From NCBI RefSeq assembly GCF_019320115.1, contig NC_089587.1, positions 86,502,113 through 86,566,112 of the forward strand: 64,000 nucleotides of DNA, read 5' to 3'. Of the stretch, positions 23,757-34,475 are shown one piece after another. Origin of the DNA: Miscanthus floridulus (lineage: Eukaryota > Streptophyta > Magnoliopsida > Poales > Poaceae). Position 1 is the stretch's first letter. Every line of letters starts with the position of its first letter. Under the pieces are notes generated by a model. The model saw only the letters and a list, made by a program, of their open reading frames with translations. It did no database searches and was not told where the DNA came from. The position numbers were made by a program, and so were the translations under genes.

Positions 23757-23856
23757 NNNNNNNNNNNNNNNNNNNNNNNNNNNNNNNNNNNNNNNNNNNN
23801 NNNNNNNNNNNNNNNNNNNNNNNNNNNNNNNNNNNNNNNNNNNNNNNNNNNNNNNN
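23757..23856. other. Assembly gap (100 N)
   Basis: Exactly 100 undetermined bases, a conventional placeholder, so the true size is unknown. A host exon lies to the left and a truncated LTR to the right. Confidence 1.
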
Positions 23857-24167
23857 CACTCATATAGCTATTCAGGTCAACACATGAAATAACACTTAAA
23901 TGCTTTGATCAAGAAATGTGGCCTTCATGAACCAGGTTCCTTTTGTTAACCTAAGTATAGCTAAGGTGTTTTAGTGACTAGCATTACCCACTTGCATTCA
24001 TTTGTACAAGATCATATACATATGTTCCAAGAAACATGAAATAACAAGCAATGTTTCATATGTTTCGATCAAATGTTTCAATTGTAAATGATGATTTATG
24101 GATGCTTGATGCTCATGCTCATGTTATGCAAGTCAAGTTATGCAAGGCTAACACCCGAGGTGTTATA
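23857..24167 (-). repeat. Truncated LTR, minus strand, abutting the gap
   Basis: Read on the minus strand from 24167 it starts TATAACACCTCGGGTGTTA, then continues with GAGCATCAAGCATCCAT and GAAACATTTG-like phrases. These match the beginning of the solo LTR at 45592 (TGTAACACCCCTGGTGTT, GAGCATCATGCATCCAT, GAAACATTTGC). The rest of this LTR and its element are lost in the gap. The five bases beside its start are GCGAC. Confidence 0.7.
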
Positions 24168-24391
24168 GCGACAGCACCTATGCAGGGAATGCCATCAACA
24201 AGTCAGCTGGAAGCGCCATCATTTTTAAAGCCAACCGGTGAAGCCTACGGTCTCAACTAGCCAGGCATCGGTGGGGCCATCTTCTTTAGCTCGAACAATG
24301 CCAGAGTCCCTGAGACCCTTGCACGATGTCAGGCCCAGTGAGCAGCAGGTGCTGCGTGCCTCGACCAGCCAATAGTATAGGCTATAGCTAT
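24168..24391 (+). pseudogene. C-terminal coding fragment with STSQ repeats, family unknown
   Basis: Two overlapping frames join into one plausible tail: APMQGMPSTSQLEAPSFL, then after a frameshift near 24245 VSTSQASVGPSSLARTMPES, PLHDVRPSEQQVLRASTSQ and a stop at 24389-24391. Three STSQ motifs are spaced along it. It is a low-complexity tail, and I cannot name the protein; such Ser/Thr/Gln tails occur in plant transposase-derived proteins. The LTR directly upstream cuts it off from its own 5' part. Confidence 0.35.
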
Positions 24392-24784
24392 GGAAGAAGA
24401 TGTAGTTGTGTTATTGTAAACTTGGACCCTTTCAGCAAGCTTGTAATAACATAACTGTATATCAGCATAAGCTTGTTTGTTTTGTAGAAAACGTATTTAA
24501 GCTTGAATATCGTGTTGGTGTAACTAAGTGAGAACATGTTAGCGTTCTATTTAGTTGTACCAGTTTAATCGACATGTTATCCTGGAAGGTTTGTATGGCC
24601 CTGGTTTGTCTTGTGGTCAGAGTGTGAGGTGCGCAGCCTGTGCACACGTAGACACACACAAGTCAACTAGAGAGCACCTACCGATCACCCGTAGCGTAGA
24701 GAGCAGATCCCATGCATGCGTTGGGAGGAACCGGAGACAGGACCTGCTCCAAAAACCCAAAAGGGATGGTGGTCGGTTTTAACT
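24392..24784 (+). other. Probable 3' flank of the coding tail, no gene seen
   Basis: AT-rich sequence with several ATAAC and TTGTAA motifs, followed by ordinary intergenic DNA up to the truncated end of the next retroelement. Confidence 0.4.
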
Positions 24785-24929
24785 AGTTGAGTTAGATTAA
24801 CAATAGACTTTGAAGTGACACATTAGAGTGGTCGGAGAAATCATAATAGCTTTATTGAATTAAATCGAAAATATAAGAGGAGTACATATCTTAGTAGTTA
24901 AGCATAGAAATGCCTAAACTTGTCGATGT

Positions 24930-26040
24930 GCCATGATTGGGTACGTCTGTACCGTCTAGGTGAGCTAACCTATAAGACGTTGTCGTATAACCTCCTTGAC
25001 CATGAAGGGCCCTTCCCATCGGGTTGTGAGTTTGTGGATGCCAGCCTGATTCATCTTCCACTTCAGGACCAGGTCCCCAACCATGAAGAACCGCTCCTTG
25101 ACGTTCTTGTTGTAGTACCTGCGCAAAACAACAGGTATTGGCTGTACGTACACAAGAATCGAGCTGCTTCTCTTCTGCCTATTCACTTCTAGCTCCTGTA
25201 CTTCATTGGCCTTGTCTTCGTGAAGTTTTCTACCATGATGATCTAAAAGCTATATCTGTTGGAGCAATGCCCTAGCGCCATAAACCATAAAGTATGGTGA
25301 TACGCCGGTATTGCGACTTGGGCTAGGTCTGAGACCCAGACCACAGCTAGTACACTCTTTGAGCCATCTTTCGGGAGCTTTATCATTTTCTCTGTACATC
25401 CTCTTCTAAGTGCGTCCAAGATCATACCAATTGCCTGCTCAACCTGTCCATTAGCTCTGAGGGTGCGCCACCGAGACGTATTTACTACTATGCTCCTTCA
25501 TCGCAGAAGTCCCAAAAAGCGTTCTCGATGAACTAAGTACCCAGATAAGTGATGATGCTGTTGGGTATGCCAAAGTGGTGGATGACCTGTCGATGAACAT
25601 GACAACCTTTTCTAAAGATGCCTAGACCAGGGGCATGTACTCTATCCCACTTGGAAAATTTATCAATCAGCACAAAGACGCATGTAAATTTCTCAGGGGC
25701 CAGTTCGAAAGGCCCGATCATATCCAGTCCCCAGCATGTGAAGGGCCAAGAAGGCTGGTATTGTCTGAATCTCGTGTGCTGGTACATGGATTCTCTTGGG
25801 CAAAGAACTGACAACCTTCACAATGGCGGACTAGCTTCTCTGCATCGGCTACGACTGACGGCCAATAGAACCCTACTCGGAAAGCTTTGCCAACCAGCGT
25901 TCTCGAAGCTGCGTGGTTGCCGCAAGAGCCAGAGTGGATTTGGTCTAGGAGATGTTCACCATCCTCCTGGGTTATACACTTCATCAAGATTTTCCTCCTT
26001 CGCGTTCTTGCGCCACAATTTGCCATTGATGAGCAGATAC
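24930..26040 (-). pseudogene. Integrase of the Tat-type element (degenerate)
   Basis: The HHCC zinc-binding region is visible at about 25980-25840 (HSGSCGNHAASRTLVGKAFR followed by HCEGCQFF). The core follows with GLDMIGPF (first catalytic Asp) near 25715 and HFGIPNSIITYLGT near 25560, where the second catalytic Asp is changed: ITD is expected and ITY is seen. The C-terminal part LVLKWKMNQAGIHKLTTRWE, then GPFMVKEVI, is at 25070-24975. The part between about 25530 and 25190 is scrambled by stops and shifts. It would insert element DNA into chromosomes, and it is clearly inactive. Confidence 0.75.
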
Positions 26041-26129
26041 TGCTTACTGCGACGCATCAGGCGTTCATTTTCTATCCGATCGGTGTAACCCGCTACCATC
26101 TATTAGGTACTTGATGAAAGGTACTCTCC

Positions 26130-28041
26130 GTTAGGCTCCTTAGTGGTCGAAGGTGGTTCGGTGGTGTTTGACGCTGGAACCGTAGCCACCAATAGCTGGT
26201 CTAGAGGCTTGTCGACCGTGGGATCTTCTTCTTTGATGGAAGGTGTGAGCAGGTCTTGAACAAATATGCCATGTGGGACTTTGGCTCAGGATAATCTTAA
26301 CTTTGATAGCGCATCTGCTACTTGATTTTTGTCCTGGACCACATGTGTGTACTCGATGCCATAGAACTTGCCTTCTAGCTTTCTGATCGATTTGCAGTAT
26401 GCGTCCATCTTTTCGCTGGTCATATCCCAGTCCTTGTTGAGTTGGTTGATGACCAGAGCAGAGTCTCCGTAGACATAGAGATGTTTGACACCGAGCTCGA
26501 CCGCAATGCGCAGACATGTAGGCTATGCTTCGTACTCAGCAGCATTATTAGACGCCTGGAAATAAATCCTAATGGACATATCAGAGCTACTCCTTGGATG
26601 GTGATACGAAAAGGACTCCTGCTCTTGCGCCGTCGATGTTTAGAGAGCGGTCGAAGTACATCTTCCAATACTCGGTGGGTCCCTGAGAGGCAGGCGTGCT
26701 TAAGTCTATCCACTCGACGATGAAATCGACAAGTGCCTGAGACTTGATTGTAGTACGGCTTGTAAATTCCAAGGAGAAAGGGCATAGCTCCATTGCACAT
26801 TTGACGATGCGCCCGTTCGCATCCTTGTTGCGAATGATGTCTCCCAAAGGGTACTCGGTCATGATCACCACACGATATCCGTCGAAGTAATGTTTCAACT
26901 TTCGGGATGTAATCAGTATGGCGTAGATCAATTTCTAAATCTGTGGGTACCTAGTCTTGGATTCATTAAGCACCTCACTGATGAAATAGATTGGTCGCTG
27001 TACCTTGTAGATGTGGCTAGGCTCATCGCACTCGACCACCATGGTAGTGGAGACCACTCGATTAGTTGCTACAATGTTAAGCAGGAGGGTTTCGTCTTCT
27101 CTAGGAGCAGTGAGGACCGGAGGTGATGTGAGGAATTGTTTTAGCTATGTAAAGGTAGCGTTCTACTTCCTCTGACCATTCAACTTTCTCGGATGCTTTG
27201 AGCAGCTTGAAAAATGGTAGTCCTTTTTCGCCTAATCTTGATATGAAATGACTTAGGGCAGCCATGCATCCGGTAAGCTTCTGAACATCCTTCACCTTTT
27301 GGGCGCTTCATGTCCAAAATAGCTTTTACCTTCTCTGGGTTAGGGTGTATGCCGTCGTGACTAACGATGTTGCTGAGCAATATACCAGATGGAACACCAA
27401 AGATACACTGGTGTTGAGAGCTGCAAAGGTACATTCGAGGTCATCAACAAGGGTGTATCTTCCTTGGTTTTAACAACTACATTGTCAACATAAGCCTCGA
27501 CAAGTCGTCTTTTATCTCATCTTTCAGGCAGGCCTGTATGGCGCAATTAGTAGTAGCCCTGGCGTTCTTGAGCCGAACGATATGGTCATGTAGCAGTAAG
27601 CATCAAAGGACGTGATGAAGGATGTCTTGATCTAGTCGTCCTTTTTGAGAGCGATCTGGTGATAACCAAAGTAGCAATCGAGAAGGAAAGCAACTTGCAA
27701 CTGGTAGTTGAATCTACAACCTCGTCTATGTGAGGTAAGCCGAAGGGGTCTTTAGGGCAGTGTTTGTTGAGATCAGTGTAATCAACACACATTCTCCATT
27801 CATTATTCTTTTTGCGTACAAGAATCAGGTTGGCTAACCACTCCGGATGATACACTTCTTTGATAAATCCGGCTGCCAGAAGCCATGTAACTTCTACCCT
27901 AATAGCCTCCTTTTTGTCACGAGCAACCATCGTAGCTTCTGCTTGATAGGTTTGGCCTTGCCCGTCGATATTTAAGGAGTGTTCGATCAAGTTCCGAGGT
28001 ACACCAGGCACATCAGCGGGTTTCCATGCGAACACACTCAC
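26130..28041 (-). pseudogene. Reverse transcriptase and RNase H of the Tat-type element (degenerate)
   Basis: RT begins with VFAWKPADVPGVPRNLIEHS at 28035 and continues with EVYHPEWLANLILVRKKNNE, WRMCVDYTDLNKHCPKDPFG and IDEVVDST. A frameshift near 27670 splits the palm, and further breaks follow around the YxDD region (27490-27560). The connection part KLTGCMAALSHFISRLGEKG is at 27290-27230. RNase H runs from ILITSRKLKHYFDGYRVVIM (26915) through EYWKMYFDRSLN (26660), then in a shifted frame to about 26300. Multiple stops make it inactive. Confidence 0.8.
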
Positions 28042-28870
28042 GTTGCTCCCTCAAGAAACCTAACGAGCTTGTCTTCCTATTTAGGATCCAAGTTGGCCCA
28101 ATAAGGGCTGTTTTGCTGGGATCACTGTCGACCAGCTGGATCGCTTTGTGCTCTTTGGACTTGATGTTCTTGCATGGGGCCTCGAGCTCTAGGATCTCTA
28201 GGTGGTCGGCTAAAGTCTTCTTGGCATCGAGCGTGGTCTCAACCATGCGAATAGAGAGGTCATGAGCCTCTGCTATTTTGAAGCTATCGTCCTCGTAGGT
28301 ATAAGCTGCGTATATGTTGCCCCTGAGAGTTAGGACCCCTTTCTCGGTAGGCATCTTGAGCACCAAATACCTATAGTGTGGTATGGCCATGAATTTGGTG
28401 AGCGATGGTCGACCAAGGATAGCATGGTAGGTGCCGTCGAAGTCAGCGACTATGAAGTTGACATAGTCGGTGCGGAAGTGGTCTGGGGTACCAATTGCAC
28501 AGGTAGCGTGATCTGCCCGAGAGGTGTAAAGCTCTGTTCGGGAGAACACCCCAGAACTGTGCCTCGTATGGCTTGAGATCCGCCTGGGTTATCTTCAAGG
28601 CTGGCAAACTATTCTTGAATAGTATATCGATGGAACTGCCGCCGTCAATCAGCACTCTGTCGAACTGAACCTTGTTAATACAAGGATCGAGGACCAGAGG
28701 AAAATGTCCTGGCTTAGGTATGGCAGCCCATTGGTCCTTTCTACTGAAGGAGATCTCACGGTGAGACCTAGGAGGGAGCTGTGGATCGGCGATGAGGTTG
28801 TCGGTGTTGGCTACATTCAAGCAAGCGTGGGCGAGCAGCTTGTGTTCTCGTTTAGTCTCGATGCACACTT
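28013..28870 (-). pseudogene. Aspartic protease region of the Tat-type element
   Basis: RVLIDGGSSIDILFKNSLPA near 28665-28610 is the active site, with the DGGS form usual for Tat elements. After a frameshift the second half is in 28549-28013: FIVADFDGTYHAILGRPSLT and KFMAIPHYRYLVLKMPTEKG. It would cut the Gag-Pol polyprotein. The catalytic Asp is kept, but the frame is broken. Confidence 0.8.
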
Positions 28871-31388
28871 TGCCTCCAATGATGGTGTGGACGCAATCGG
28901 TTGGCTTGACGTACTTGTGACAGGGATCTGTGTCTTCATTGTTGTTGTCCTCGTTACGCTACTCCCGGTGTCGTTAGGCTTGTCGGATGTATCTGGAGCC
29001 TGTTGGTGCGTGTAGATAGATTTGAGAACACGACAATTCTCCATGGTATGGTTTGACTTGGGATCGAGCTGGCAGGGTCCTTTCAATGCTTTGGCATAGT
29101 CTTCTTCATAGTTGCGACGTCTGCCACTTTTTTTAATGGTGTTGACCTCGCCGTCGTCTTCTCGAGCATGCTTGCCCCTGTAATCATCACGGCGATTATG
29201 CCGCTGATTATGCTGGTCACGGTGGTCGCGGGAATCATTGTGCTAGTTGCGGCGATCAAAATTGTCATTCCGACCATGATTGCCGCGGTAGTTGTCGTGG
29301 TGTGGAGGGTGGTCGGAGCGTAGAACCCTTGCTGCTTCTTCGATGATTATCTTTTTAGCATCATCGGCATCCGCATATTTTTTAGCAGTGCCCAGGAGCG
29401 CTGTGACTGATTTAGGTCTCTTGTGGAGGAGCTTGTCCCTTAGGGTGTCATGGAAGCAGAGACCAGTGATGAAAGCCTCGATTGCCTCATTGTCAAAGAT
29501 TGACGGGACCTTGATGCGCATCTCCGAGAAGCGTCGGACGTACTCGCACAGTGGCTCATCTTTGCGATCTCGAATCCACTGCATATCATATTTGTTGCCG
29601 GGTTGCTCGTAAGTAGTAATGAAGTTGTCGATGAATGCTTGCTTGAGCTCTTGCCAAGAATCAAAGTAGTTCGCCGGCAAGCTGACCAGCCATTGGTGGC
29701 CTGCATGGCCAACGGCGACTAGGAAGTAATTAGACATGACGTGCTCGTCAGCCATGACTAATCTGCATGCGGTTTCGTAGAGCATGACCCATAATTCGGG
29801 GTTCTCCTTGCCGTCGTACTTCTAGAGTTTTTTGAGCTTGAAGTTCTTGGGCAATATGACTTGGCAAAGGTGTGGAGTAAACTGCTTCAAACCCAGAGGG
29901 CCATGGGTAGTATCATATTCCATACGGCGATAGCTTTCGTAGGATGCACGATCGTTGGCTCTTTGGTTAATGCGATCGCGCAGATCGCGTTCTCTGAGGG
30001 AATGGCGGAGATCATTATTGCCATCACGGTGATCCTGGTTGCCACTCTGGTTAACCCTACAACCGTGGTTATCACGACGATTGTCGCAGTTGTCTCGACG
30101 GTTGTTGTCCTAGTAGTCGCGGCGGTTGTCATCCCAACCACCATCATGGCCACCGTTTTCTGCCTTGACAGTTGTCTGATGGGTCATTGTTGCGTGAGCC
30201 ACGTTGGTTGGGTGGCTATGAGCAACTTGAGTACTGGCGGCTGTGGCTTGATTCGACTGAGATAGATGGAGCCTGGGCTTGATTTACTATCTCTACGGTC
30301 TGGGCCATAGCAGCCATCAGGTAAGCTTGTATATCATCACGAACTGCCTGGGTTTTTGGGGGTATTAGGTAGTCGTTGCATTGTCGCCATAGCAATAGCT
30401 ACATTGGTGCTTGGAGTCCTGAAGACCTGCTTGTCCCCCACCCCATCAAAGGCATTGTTAAGGTCACGTGGCTGGACCCTTATGCGTCGTGCCTCCTCTT
30501 CTGCCTCAACTTCAATTTGTCGGCGATTAAACTGGTCAATATTGCATGCTTCGCGTGCCAGCCTTTCTTGTTCTGTTTTGCCAACTGCCGGTGGTTCATC
30601 ATTACTAACAACATTGATCAAGTCTCCTCGCCTTGGTGGGAAGGATGGGAATCATGGGAACCCCGGGGCGTGGTCTGGGATATCCAGATTGTATTCAACG
30701 CCTTCATTGTCATGATGCTGGAGCTCGGTGTGGATGGAGCCATTAGATGCGATGCCAGACGAGGAGCTTGAGCCACCTTCTTGAATTGTGTGGACCGATC
30801 CTTCTTGATAATCCTCAATCTGGACCATGTTGACAAAGTTGCGCAGGCCGTAGGGCTGGGCCTGATAGTTCTCCATCGAGGCTTCGTACTCGGAGAGCCG
30901 GAGACCGGTCGCGGGGGTTGGCCGGTGATGAACGGAGTCCCCTTCAGGAGTAGAGGTGACCATGGGATCCATACCGAGTCGTGCAGGATGACTAGCCCAA
31001 GCTAGTCGGGTAGATCTGTTGTGGGTAGTGGTTACCTGCTCATTAGACTTTGAATCGAACTTACCAGAGCTAGGGTTTCAGCGAGTTTGGTGCCGACCCG
31101 ATTGATAGAGTCAAGCAGGTCGGTGTTGCCGATCTATCTCCCTTTGTAGTGAGGAAGCGGACGATGGGCTGTCGGCGTGGCTAAAAACGATGTAGGCATG
31201 GCTAGAGCCAGATCCACCGTGGTCAGTGCTGTAGCCGATGCAGGTGAAGCAGTGGTTGACGCAGATTGAATCCATGCCTCCTCCGTGGTCATGGCGATGA
31301 AGTCGTCGGAGCTAGTGGTCCAGGTGATCTGGCCGATGGTGAACGTGAGGTCATTCGGCGTAGCCACGGAACCGGGGATGATGACCAT
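28817..31388 (-). pseudogene. gag of the Tat-type element
   Basis: The Met at 31388 follows the primer site by about 25 bases. The N-terminal part is read through a few stops: TIGQITWTTS, IGNTDLLDSINRVGTKLAET, then GLRLSEYEASMENYQAQPYG and NFVNMVQIEDYQEGSVHTIQ (30940-30780). The capsid-like core is at 29900-29290: CQVILPKNFKLKKL, then NYFDSWQELKQAFIDNFITT and IRDRKDEPLCEYVRRFSEMR, the retrotransposon gag domain. Two Arg/Asp/Asn-rich stretches flank the core (30150-29990 and 29280-29130). The end has CQLDPKSNHTMENC, the CxxH-type zinc-binding remnant of this group. Frames shift several times. Confidence 0.8.
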
Positions 31389-31413
31389 CTTGTTCGCCTA
31401 GAGAGCTGTACGG

Positions 31414-31435
31414 ACACCCCCTACCTGGCATGCCA
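31414..31435 (-). promoter_or_regulatory. Primer binding site of the Tat-type element
   Basis: TGGCATGCCAGGTAGGGGGTGT lies one base after the 5' LTR. The counterpart in the + strand element at 59665 is TGGCGTGCTAGGTAGGGG. Grass Tat elements use a tRNA with this 3' end, probably tRNA-Arg. Confidence 0.75.
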
Positions 31436-31436
31436 C

Positions 31437-31909
31437 TATCGACAAAATATGGTCAGTAGTCTACCTAGGGGTATGCCCAAGGTAGTAGATTATCGGTAGA
31501 TAGATGCGTAAGCTACAAACAAGATGGTGACGCAAGACAGACACGAGGTTTTATCTAGGTTCGGCCGCCATAAAGGCGTAATACCTACGTCCTGCGTCTG
31601 ATTGTATTGCTGTATGTCTATGAGAGATGTTTTTTAGAGGGGTCCCCTACCCGTCTTATATAATCTGAGGGGCAGGGTTATAGATCTAGAAACTAATCCT
31701 AACTAGTTACAATTGCCATAGGTGGTCGGATAAGAATTCCTATTCTAACCAACCAGGATCTTGCTTGATCTCCAAATCTACCTTGATTCCTTGCGTGGGA
31801 CTCTGAACAGATCGGCCAGGCCACACGTCATCTTCTAGTGGGCCAAACCCCCTGGCTCGAGCTAGCCTAAGCCTAGCCATAAGGGTATAGGGGTTAATAC
31901 CCCCACACA
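31437..31909 (-). repeat. 5' LTR of the Tat-type element
   Basis: It starts TGTGTGGGGGTATTAACCCC at 31909 and ends TTTTGTCGATA (CGACA decayed) at 31437, 473 bases. It contains a TATATAA-like box near 31660 and matches the layout of 59194-59662. It cuts the integrase of the neighbouring element at about 31916. Confidence 0.85.
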
Positions 31910-31916
31910 ACGAAGC

Positions 31917-32480
31917 ATGCAAATGTTTTCAAAAGTTGGAGACAAACTGTGTACCTCTATCTGACACAATGGTCTTTGGTACACCATGTAAGCTCAAGAT
32001 TCATGCTAAATACAACTTGGCATATTGGATAGTGGGATATATACTCTTGACTGGAAGAAAATGTGCTGACTTAGTTAGTCGATCTACAATAACCCATATT
32101 GAGTCAAAACCTTTTGATGTCTTGGGTAGACCGACGATAAAGTCCATACTAATATCCTCCCACTTCCAAGCTAGAATAGGCAATGGCTGTAACTCTCCAG
32201 CAGACTTCAAATGTATAGCTTTTACTTTTTCACAAGTATCACACTTGGCTATATATCGAGCAATCTCTATCTTCATTTTGGTCCACCAGAATCTCTGTTT
32301 CAAGTCATGGTACATTTTATTACTTCCCAGATGAATAGAGAACCTGGTGGTATGTGCCTCTTCAAGAATCGACTATCGCAACTCAGGAATCTTGGTACCA
32401 CTAGGCGATTCTTGAACCATAGCACACCTGCATCATCTATTTTGAAGCATGCCACTTTTCCATTCCTAACTCTTTCTTTG
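31917..32480 (-). pseudogene. Integrase of the chromovirus-type element, truncated
   Basis: After a frameshift near 32310 the frame reads [20 protein letters not shown] followed by CDTCEKVKAIH (zinc-binding part). It continues with WKWEDISMDFIVGLPKTSKG (first catalytic Asp) at about 32165-32105, VIVDRLTKSAHFLPV, and finally GVPKTIVSDRGTQFVSNF (second catalytic Asp) at about 31985-31930. The sequence is then cut. The catalytic Glu and the C-terminal region are missing. Confidence 0.85.
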
Positions 32481-34035
32481 ATATGGGCTATACCCTTGTT
32501 TTCTTTCTGAGCGGCAATAATTTGGTCTTGAATAGTTGATTCAACAGTTATATTGGTCAAACTACCTTGTTGAATTATCTCTATATTCAACTTCTCCATC
32601 TCATGACATAAAGTTAGATCCATTGTCTTCATGGTCATGCAATTGTAATGACTCTTACGACTGAGTGCATCTATAACCACATTTTCCTTACCAGGGTGGT
32701 AATGCACCTCCAAGTCATAATATTTAATCAATTCCAACCATCTTCTTTGCCGCATGTTCAATTCTGATTGAGTAAAGATATACTTTAAACTCTTGTGATT
32801 TGTATAAATATGACAAGTATTACCAAGCAGATAATGCCGCCAAATCTTCAAAGCATTGACAACTGCTGCTAACTCCAGATCATGAGTTGGATAATGTTCT
32901 TCATGTCGCTTAAGTTGTCTGGAAGCATAGGCAATGACTTGGCCTTCTTGCATCAATACACACCCAATACCAATACCAGAAGCATCACAATAAACGTCGA
33001 ATGACTTCTCAATATCTGGCTATGCTAACACTGGTGTAGTGGTTAATAATCTCTTCAAAGTCTGGAAAGCTTCTTCACAGTTAGGTGACCAGACAAACTT
33101 GGCTTGGTTTTTCAACAATCCAGTGATGGACTTGGATATTCTAGAGAAATCTAGAATAAAACGATGGTAATAACCTGCCATTCCCAGAAAACTTCAAACC
33201 TCATGAACAGTGGTTGGTGGTTTCCAATCTAGTGTATCCTTAACTTTGCTTGGATCTACCGCAACTCCTTCAGCTGACAAGACATGTCCAAAAAACTATA
33301 CCTTCTTTAGCCAGAAGTCACACTTACTGAACTTGGCATATAACTGATGTTCTCTTAGGCGTGTTAGAACAACTTTGAGATGTTCAACATGTTCTTTCTT
33401 GTTCTTGGAATATATTAAGATGTCATCAATGAAGACCACTATAAACTTGTCTAGCTCAGGCATGAACACTGAATTCATCAGATACATGAAGTGAGCTGGG
33501 GCATTCGTCAAACCAAAAACATTACCAGGTATTCATACAATCCATATCTAGTGGTAAATGCTGTTTTGAGAATATCTTTAGGCTTAATTTTGATTTGATG
33601 ATAACCTGACCTCAAATCAATCTTGGAGTTAACCTTGGCTCTAGCCAGTTGATCAAAAAGTAAATCTATCCGAGGTAAGGGATATTTATTTTTAATTGTC
33701 ACTTCATTCAATGGACGATAGTCAACACACAATCTCAGGGTCTCATCTTTCTTTTTCACAAAAATTGCAGGACATTCCCAAGGTGATGAACTAGGTTGGA
33801 TACAACCTTTACCAATCAACTCTTGCAATTGAGTCTTCAACTCAGCTAATTCCTTGGGAGGCATCCTATAAGCTCTCCTAGAGATTGGAGCTATTCCAGG
33901 CTTTAGATCTATTCCAAACTGAACATCTCTATCAGGTGGTAGGTCGAGTAAATCTTCAGGAAAAACATCTAGAAATTCACAAACTACAGGGATATCTCTA
34001 ATCTCCTTGATGGAAGTTGCACGAACTTTTTCCAC
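32480..34035 (-). pseudogene. Reverse transcriptase and RNase H of the chromovirus-type element
   Basis: RT is unusually well preserved: [60 protein letters not shown] and [13 protein letters not shown] (first catalytic Asp) run in one frame from 34035 to 33530. A one-base shift near 33525 leads to [20 protein letters not shown] and [13 protein letters not shown] (the YxDD box as FIDD) at 33445-33410. After a stop, the connection GHVLSAEGVAVDPSKV and RNase H ([20 protein letters not shown] at about 33000, [20 protein letters not shown], and the end [15 protein letters not shown]) extend to 32640. The linker to integrase follows. There are two TAG stops and one TGA stop. Confidence 0.9.
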
Positions 34036-34039
34036 TGAT

Positions 34040-34475
34040 CTTTTTAAGATTGGAAGTTAGATAAGAAGCTGAGAATTACTATCTAGCAAACTCAACCTTG
34101 TTGTCCTATTCAAAGTATCTACAACAGCTTTATGCTGATACATCCAGTTCATTCCCAGGATCACATCTATATCCTAATCTTTTAGAATAATCATGGTGGT
34201 GGGAAAAATATGCCCACCCAGGTTTATGGGTACCTGGTACATCAATTCCTTAGTACACAGACGTCCTCTAGGCGACTGTATATAGAAATTTTCCTTTGTT
34301 TTCCCAACTAGAATTTCATGCTTTATGACAAAGATTCTATTGATGAATGCATGAGATGCACTAGAATCAAAAAGCATAATTGTAGGATGATCAGCGATAG
34401 GAAACATACCCAGCATCATGGGTTCCCCTTCTAGAATCTCCCTAGCTTGAGTATAGAAAACCCACCCCATCTTCT
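34040..34475 (-). pseudogene. Protease of the chromovirus-type element
   Basis: ADHPTIMLFDSSASHAFINR at 34400-34345 is the active-site block; the usual D-S/T-G-A is D-S-S-A here, a glycine-to-serine change. GGHIFPTTMIILKD, a TAG stop, DIDVILGMNWMYQHKAVVDT and the RTTRLSLLDSN end follow in frame to about 34075. Confidence 0.8.

Larger units (their letters stand above)
24785..31909 (-). mobile_element. Tat-type Ty3/gypsy retrotransposon, 3' end missing
   Basis: A 5' LTR (31909-31437), primer site, gag, protease, RT, RNase H and integrase follow in order on the minus strand. The end of integrase is near 24930, then a short AT-rich tail with AATAAAG. No LTR beginning TGTGTGGGGGTATT is found to the left, so the 3' LTR was deleted or lies elsewhere. 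A related element on the + strand begins at 59194. The left boundary is approximate. Confidence 0.85.

Noticed and set aside
24051..24260. 69-codon ORF across 24051-24260 as a single gene
   Set aside because: Its first half is the reverse complement of an LTR start (24167 leftwards). Only the part after 24168 may be coding.
29861..30265. 134-codon + strand ORF rich in Val, Ile and Thr, looking like a membrane protein
   Set aside because: It is the complement of the Asn/Arg/Asp-rich repeats of gag on the minus strand. The hydrophobic look is an antisense artefact.
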